Shown one piece after another: positions 56,859 to 64,000 of a stretch of DNA of 64,000 nt. Source of the DNA: Rugalucina vietnamica (Eukaryota; Mollusca; Bivalvia; Lucinida; Lucinidae). The stretch is from NCBI GenBank assembly GCA_964017185.1, contig OZ024870.1, positions 63,900,812-63,964,811 of the forward strand. Direction: 5' to 3'. The translations under genes and the position numbers were made by a program. Numbering within the stretch: the first letter of the stretch is position 1; each line of letters starts with the position of its first letter. The notes under the pieces are model-generated. The model saw only the letters and a list, made by a program, of their open reading frames with translations. It was not told the origin of the DNA and ran no database searches.

Positions 56859-57815
56859 TACGGGGGTCATTCAAGAATTAATGACAATGGATCCATTTCT
56901 CGGAAAGTATAATTAAGCTTGGCTTTATTTGATATGTTACTTGTGGACACATATATTATGCATTCGTGCTGAAAATTTTGTGCTTTTATCATGTCTAGAT
57001 TTGACGCTATGCTAATTTTAATACGGCTCCTGAAGTGTCCATGGACGCGAAAAAGTCCATTTTTACTTATTTTTGTATGGGGGTAGGGTAAGTAAAACGT
57101 GTAGGATTGTTGCTTGGACAGTCTTATCAGAGATTTTTGATGATTAATGAAAGCACTAGAGGTCAACAAGGGCAACCATAATATTTATGTCAATTTCCTG
57201 ATTTGCAACACGCGTGGTTGCTAGGCAACAACAGAACAGGACAAAATAAACCCATCCTGAGCCTAACAGTGTGTTTTAAACCAAATAATGAAACAGTCAA
57301 ATAAATTCCAACGGCTAGTGATGTGTTTAAACTTAAAGGTATTCCTATGGCTTCTTAACAAAAACAAAAATTCAAAAATCTGAGACTGTTATGGAACAAG
57401 TATTAGATTTTAAAAAGACTAGCTAGATTTGATACAGTTAAATTTGAACTGGAGACGGTGCTGATTCATTTTGAAACTCTGTGTACAGTGTCACTGTGAT
57501 CAATACCATTGACAGTCATGCTTACAACAACCACATATTCAATCCTCATGAAATATTGTTAACATATCCAAGATACTGGTCTTCCATCCAGGCAAGTACT
57601 AGCTTTTATAAACAACAGTATGTCGCGTCCAAGCTCATTTACCTTGTATTCTTTGGTTGCCTAGCAACCACAGAACTGGTATCTTAGCGAACTTTTGGAG
57701 GGACCATTGAATAGCATACATCTTCAAATTAGGTTATTTGTATATGGGAAGCACACAAGTGTTAAGAATAAAGTTTAATGGAATCATTGTCATTAATTCC
57801 TGAATGACCCTCGTA
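56859..57815. mobile_element. 953-bp TA-flanked TIR element in the satellite (Tc1/mariner-type, non-autonomous)
   Basis: Ends CGGGGGTCATTCAAGAATTAATGAC and its near-complement finishing CCTGAATGACCCTCG (~35 bp), flanked by TA. Removing it restores a normal monomer junction (GTAGAACTATATAACAC type). The longest frame (56867-57175, minus) runs into the TIR and shows no transposase motif. Two RFX X-box-like palindromes are inside. Confidence 0.85.
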
Positions 57816-59043
57816 TATAACACAAGGGGTCTAATCAGCAGGAGTGATTACCGGCGATGACAGACACGCTTGTATTGATATGTGAAACTGGGGCCTTATT
57901 AGCAGTGATTACAGGCGATATTAGAGGCGTTTATAGTTCAACTTAAGACTGGGGCTAATTCGCAGGAGTAGTCACAGGTGGGGTTTTTAGTAAAATATAA
58001 CACTGGGACCTAATCAGCATGCGATGACTGGGGCGTTTGTAGTACATACAGTTTTTGGACCTTATGAGCAGCTGTAATGACAGGTCAGTATAGGGAGGAT
58101 TGTAGTACTACATAACCCTACGGCATAATCAACAAGAGTGATTATAGGGGCTGATAGGGGCGTTTTAATAAAAGACTGGGCCCTAATCACCAGGGGTGAG
58201 TAAAGGCGAAGGTAGTGGATTTGTAATACAATCTAAATTTTGGGCCTTATCAGCAGGCGTGACTTCATACGATGATAGCAGAGTATGAAGTGAATATAAT
58301 ACTAGTGCCTAATCAACAGGAGTCATTACAGGCAATGATATGGGTAGTTTTATTTCAATATAACACTAATGCCTTATCAGCTGCAGTGATTACAGGTTAA
58401 GGTTCTAGGGAGGTTTGTAGGAGGTTTGTTTCCAACCTCAGTTTTTGGAGTGGGAATCTTTTTTCTGATTGCGCATTTTCATGATCTATGCCTACTTGTA
58501 CCTTTTTATAGTACTTCATAACATTAGTGCCTAATCAACAGGAGTGATCATAGGCGAAAACAGGCACGTTTTATTACTACATTACACTGAGACCTTATCA
58601 GCAGGAATGATTACATAAGAAAATAAAGACGTTTGTGGTACAAAACGTGACGGGGTACAATTTGCAGGAGTGCATATAGTTACTGGCGATGATAGTGACG
58701 TTCGAAGAACAATAAAACATTGGAGCCTAATCAGGAGGAGTGATTACAGGGGATGATAGGGGCGTTGTTTGTACAATATTACTATTGGGCTTAATCAGAA
58801 GGATTGATTACAGGTGATGAAAGTAGCGTTTGTAATTCAATATTACTCTGGAGTCTATCAACAGGTGTGCTTTAATGCGATGAAAGATGTGTTTATATGA
58901 AGTTTTTAGAATTGTTTTAGCAACACTACTACCTAATCAACAGGAGTGATTACGGGCGCTGATAGGGGCGTTTAATAAAATATAACACGGGAGCCTTTTC
59001 AGCAGCGGAAATTACAGGATACTATAGAAAGATTGTAGTACTA

Positions 59044-59128
59044 CTCGTATATAACGCTACATAGCAATACAAGCGTGCCTTTCCTCGCCTGTAATCACTC
59101 CTGTTGATAAGGCCCCAGTGTTATATTG
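59044..59128 (-). repeat. single satellite monomer in reverse orientation
   Basis: AGCAATACAAGCGTGCC, CGCCTGTAATCACTCCTGTTG and GATAAGGCCCCAGTG form one minus-oriented unit within the plus-oriented array. Confidence 0.8.
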
Positions 59129-62100
59129 TATTACTAAAGCCTAATAAGAAAGATTGAATACAGGCAATGAACGTAACGTTTGTAATTCAATATAACTCTG
59201 GAGCCTATCAACAGGAGTACTTTAATGCGAAGAAAGATGTGTTTATATGAAGTTTATTTAGAAATATGTAACACAACGACCTAATGAACAGAGATGATTT
59301 CAGGCACTGATAGGTGCGTTTAATTAAAGTATTACATTGGAGCCTTATCAGCATGAGCGATTTAAGGCGAAGATAGTGGATTTTGTCGTACAATACAGAT
59401 TTTGGGCCTAATCAGCAGGGGTCATTAAGGCAATTATATGGGTATTTGTAGTACAATATAACACTAGTGCCTTATCAGCAGCAGTGATTACAGGTCAGGG
59501 TAGGGGCGTTTGTAGTACAATATTACTTTTGGGCCTAATCAGCAGAAGAGATTACATTCGATGAAAGTAGCCTTTGTAATACAATATAACACCGGGGCCT
59601 TATTACAAGAGTAATTATAGGCGAGGCAAGGCACGCTTGATTTGCTATATAAAACTGGCGACTTTTCAGCAAGAGTGATTACATGCGATGATAGAGGCGT
59701 TTATAGGGAGTATTGTAGAACTATTTAACACTAGGTGCCTAATCAACAGGAGTGATTACAGGCGACTACAGAGGCGTTGATATGTAGTTTTGAAGAACTT
59801 AGTAACACTTGGGGCCTAATCAGAGTGTTTACAGGCGATGACAGACACGCTTGTATAGCTATACGAAACTGGGGTCTTATCAGCAGGAGTGATTACAGTC
59901 TATGATAGAGGCGTTTATAGTGCAACTGGATACTTGGGCTAATTCGCAGGAGTAGTTACAGGTGATGATGGGGGTTTCGGAGCAATGTAACACTGGGACC
60001 CAATCAGCAGGAGTAATAACATGCGATGACAGGGACGTTTGTAGTACATTATAGCTTTGGGGCCTTATCAGCAGCAGTAATGACAGGTCACTTTCGGGAG
60101 TTTTGTTGTATTATATGACAATGACACTACGGCCTAATCAACAGGAGTGATTACAGGTGCTGATAGGGGCCTTTTAATAATAATAATAATAAAAACACTA
60201 GGGTCTTATCAACTGGAGTGATTAAAAGAGAATATAGTGGATTTTGTAGAACAATATAAATTTGGGGCCTTATCAGCAGGGGTGATTTAAGACGATGACA
60301 GTGAGCGTATTAAGTACAATATAACACGGGGGCCTAAGGAACAGTAGTCATAACAAGCAATGATATGGGTTTTAGTAGTACAATGTAACGCTAGTGCCTA
60401 ATCAACTGCAGTGATTACAGGTTACGATTAAGAGCTTTGAAGTACTACATAACTCTAGGACCTTATCAACAGGAGTGATAACAGGCGATGATATGTACGT
60501 TTTTTAACTATATCACACTGGGACCTTTTTAGCATGAGTGATTACAGAAGATAATAAAGGCGTTTGATGTACAAAATATGACGTGGGCATAGTTTGCAGG
60601 AGTAACTACATGCGACAAGTGACGTTTGTAGTACAATAAAAGCATTGGGGTCTAATCAGGATGAGTGATAACAGGCGATGATAGGGGCGTTTGTAGTAAA
60701 TTATTCATTTGGGGGCTAATCAGCAAGAGTGATTACAGGCTACGAAAGTAGCATTTGCAGTACCATGTTACACTGAGGTGTAATCAGCAGGAGTGATTAC
60801 AGGCAATTACAGGCAGACCTGCATTGCTTTGTAAAACTGGGGCCTTATCAACAGGAGTGATAAAAGGCGAATATAGTCGATTTTGTAGTACAATATAAAT
60901 GCATGGCCTTATCAGTAGGTGTTATTTCAGACGATGGTAGTAGCGTTTGAAGTACAATATCACATTTGGGCTTAATGAATAGGAGTTTTTACGTGCAATG
61001 ATATGGGTATTTGTAGTACAATATAACAGTAGTGACTAATCAGCAGCAGTGATTTCAGGTGATGATAGGGAGGTTTGTATTAGTACACACCACAAGGGCC
61101 TTATCAACAGGAGTGATTACCGGCATGACAGTCACGTTGTATTACTAAATAACACTGGGACCTGATGAGCAGGAGTGATTACAGAATATAATAGAAGCGT
61201 TCGTTGTACGAAAATAACGGGACATACACGCGATGATAGTGACGTTTGTAGTACAATAAAGCATTGGGGCCTAATTAGGAGTAGTGATTATAGGCGATGA
61301 CATGGGCGTTTGTAGTACAATGTTACTTTGGGGCCTAATCAGCAGGAGTGATTACAGGCGATGAAAGTAGCGTTTATATAATACAATATAACACTTGGGC
61401 TTTATCAACCAGAGTTATTACAGGCAAGGCACGCTTGTATTGCTATATAAAACTGTCATCTTTTCAGCAAGAGTGATTACAGGCGATCAGAAGAGGCATT
61501 TATACGGAGTTTTGTAGAAGTATATAACACAAGGGGTCTTATCAACTAGGAGTGATCACATGCGATGGCAGGTACGCTTGTATTGCTATATGATAACTGG
61601 GGGCCGTATCATCAGGAGTAATTACATGCAATGATAGAGGCGTTAAAAGTACAACTGATGACTGGGGATAATTCGCAGGAGTAGTTACAGGTGATGATAG
61701 GGAGTTTTACCTGCCATGACAGGGACGATTGTAGTATATTATAACTTTGATGCTTAATCAGCAGCAGTAATGACAGGCCACTATAGGGAGGATTATAGTG
61801 CTATATGACACAAAGGCCTAATCAACAGGAGTGATTACAGGGGCTGATAGGGGCGTTTTAATAAAAATATAACACTGGGCCTTATCAAAAGGGGTGATTA
61901 AAGGCGAAGATACTTGATTTTGTAGTACAATTTAAATTTGGTGCCTAATCAGCAGGAGTGTTTTCAGACGATGATAGGAGTATATGTTGTACAATATAAC
62001 ACTGGGGCCTGATGAACAGTAGTCATAACAGGCAATGTAATACAATGTAACGCTAGTGCCTAATTAGCTGCAGTGATTACAGGTCATGAAAAGGAGGTTT

Positions 62101-64000
62101 GTGTTACTACGTAACGCCAGGGCCTAATCAACAGGAGTGATAAAAGGCCACGACAGGTACGTTTCAATACTGTCTAACACTTGGACTTTATCAGCAGGAG
62201 TGAATACAGAAGATAAAAGAGTAGTTTGTGGTACAAAATATGACGGGGGCATAATTTGCAGGAGTGGTTACATGCGATGACAGTGACGTTTGTAGTACAA
62301 TAAAGCATTGAATCCTTATTAGGAGGAGTGATTACAGGCGATGATAGGGGCGTTAAAGTGCAATATTACTTTAGGGCATGAGTGACTACATGCCTTGGAA
62401 GTATGTTTTTTAAACAATATTACACTGGAGCCTTATCAACAGGAGTGATTACAGGCAATGATAAGGGCATTTACAGGACAATTTAACTGTAGTGCCTAAT
62501 CAGCAGGAGTGATAAGAGGTCACGACAAGAAGATACGTAGTACTACATAACACTAGGCCTAATTAAAAGGAGTGATTACAGGTGACGACAGGCAGGTTTG
62601 TATTACTATATGGCACTGGAACCTTATCAGCAGGAGTGATAACAGGCGATAATAGAGGCATCTGTGGTACAAAATATCTCGGTTGCATATATATATATCT
62701 CATATCTCGGTTCCAGTAGTAGATACAGGCGATGTAGTACATTATAACCTTCGGATCTTATCAGCAACAATAATGATATGTTACGATAGGGAGGATTGTA
62801 GAAAATATAACACAACGGCCTAATCAACAGAAGTGAATACACCCGATGATAGGGGCGTTTTAGTATAATATATCACTGGGGCTTTATCAACAGGAGTGAT
62901 TAAAGGCGAAGATAGAACTTTTTTATAGTACAAAATAGGTTTGGGGCATAATCAGCAGGGGTGCTCACAGACGATTATAGTAGCGTTTGAATAACAATAT
63001 ATCACTGGGGCCTTATCAGCATGACTGATTACAGGCAATGATTTTGGTATTTGTAGTAATATTTTTCATTAGGACCTAATCAACAGGAGGAGTGATTACA
63101 GGCGATGACAATCACGTTCTATTACTATATAACACTAGGACCTTATCAGCAGGAGTGACTGCAGAAGATAATAGAGGTGTTTGTTGTACAAAATACGACG
63201 GGGGCTTAATTTGTAGGAGTAGTTACATGCGATGAAAGTGATGTTTGTAGTACCATAACGCATTCGGGCCTAATCAGGAGGAGTTATTACAGGCGATGAT
63301 AGGGGCGTTTATACTACAATATTTCTTTGGGGCCTAATCAGCAGGCGTGATTACAGGCGATGAAAGTAGCCTTTGTAATAAAATATAACACCTGGGCCTT
63401 ATCAGCAAGAGTGATTACATGCGACTCAAGGCACGCTTGTATTGCTTTGTGAAATTGGCGACTTTACAGCAGGAGTGATTACATGCGATGAAAGAGGCGT
63501 TAATTGGGAGTTTTGTTTAACTATATAACACTAGGGGCCTAATCAACAGGGAGTGAATAAAGGCAATGATTGAGGCGTTAATATGTAGTTTTGTAGAGCT
63601 ATATAACATTAGGGGTCTCAACAAGAGGAGTGATTACAGGTAATGACAGGAACGCTTGTCTTGCTATATGAAACTGGGGCCTTATCAGCAGGAGTGATTA
63701 AAGGCGATTATAGAGGCATTTTTAATCTAAAGACTAAAGACTGGGGCTAATTCGCAGTTGTAGTCACACGTGATGATAGTTTTTTTAATATAATAAAACA
63801 CCTGGCCCTTATCAGCAGGAGCGATTACATGCGATGACAGGGACGTTTGTAATACATTATATCTTTGGGGCCTTATCAGCAGCAGTAATGGCCGGTCACT
63901 ATATGGAGGATTGTAGTACTATATAATATTATGGCCTAATCAACAGGAGTGATTACAGGTGTTGATAGGGGCGTTTTCATAAAATATAACGATGGGGCCT

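Larger units (their letters stand above)
43430..64000 (+). repeat. ~65-bp satellite array, plus orientation, running off the window
   Basis: The monomer approximates ACAATATAACACTGGGGCCT, AATCAACAGGAGTGATTACA, GGCGATGATAGGGGCGTTTG then TAGT. Monomers diverge widely but keep GGAGTGATTACAGGCGAT best. Variants (AATTCGCAGGAGTAGTCAC; GCAGCAGTAATGACAGGTCAC) recur in fixed order, giving higher-order repeats. Open frames in the array (for instance 50643-50915) are by-products. No gene is seen in this 20 kb. Confidence 0.95.

Noticed and set aside
56867..57175. 102-codon minus-strand frame as a transposase
   Set aside because: It starts deep in the element, ends in the TIR and has no DDE/D-type pattern.
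43430..64000. CENP-B box in the satellite monomer
   Set aside because: I looked for the conserved TTCG..A..CGGG pattern and did not find it in the consensus.
40545..64000. CRISPR-like array
   Set aside because: There is no constant repeat with unique spacers; it is a continuous diverged tandem monomer in a eukaryotic context.

Overview
The window reads as nuclear DNA of an animal, most likely a bivalve mollusc (inference). It has intron-split coding sequence, tRNA-derived SINEs, an L1/Tx1-type LINE, bivalve-style LINE C-terminal fragments, pearl/HINE-like Helentron relatives and a large AT-rich satellite. There is almost no intact gene content and nothing prokaryotic: no operons, rRNA or CRISPR. 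The only host gene I can support is a three-exon internal piece of PTCD3 (mitochondrial ribosomal protein mS39) on the minus strand at 1472-4453. It was recognised from exon translations, matching intron phases and remembered similarity to the vertebrate protein.

Layout. 1-5 kb: PTCD3 exons with introns packed with one miniature transposon family (family B: 234 bp, GAGCC...GGCTC ends, 4-bp A/T-rich target duplications). Two tandem arrays are built from the splice boundaries of the gene: an 82-bp array carrying the exon end plus 5' splice site, and a 24-bp array carrying the 3' splice site plus the first exon bases. 5-8.7 kb: nested MITEs, SINEs and a hairpin element. 8.7-19.7 kb: one LINE on the minus strand whose second ORF (endonuclease plus reverse transcriptase) is cut in two by a 7,151-bp element with terminal inverted repeats and a TA target duplication. 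That element itself carries SINEs, MITEs and dispersed repeats. 20-26.8 kb: family A and B MITEs and two HINE/Helitron-like elements with internal tandem repeats. 26-30 kb: four decayed reverse transcriptase fragments. 30-37 kb: two TTAA-flanked elements, a SINE with a 15-bp target duplication, a motif-cluster region and a ~1-kb inverted duplication carrying a CCAAT/CRE promoter-like block with a short ATG-to-GT exon-like unit. 37-40.3 kb: two more Helitron/HINE-like elements. 40.5-64 kb: satellite DNA with a ~65-bp monomer, minus-oriented up to ~43.4 kb and plus-oriented afterwards. It contains ~1.5-1.7-kb higher-order repeats, a nearly perfect 2,208-bp tandem duplication, a foreign 376-bp tandem repeat, and a TA-flanked transposon.

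Functional reading. Apart from PTCD3, this is a transposon and satellite landscape. Nesting gives relative ages: SINE into B; a TTA-flanked element into A; a CACTG-ended MITE into a SINE; a 7-kb element into the LINE; a LINE fragment into B. The LINE halves are still open, so that insertion looks fairly young (inference). Everything here was read by eye; no alignments or database searches were run, so boundaries outside the stated target duplications are approximate.
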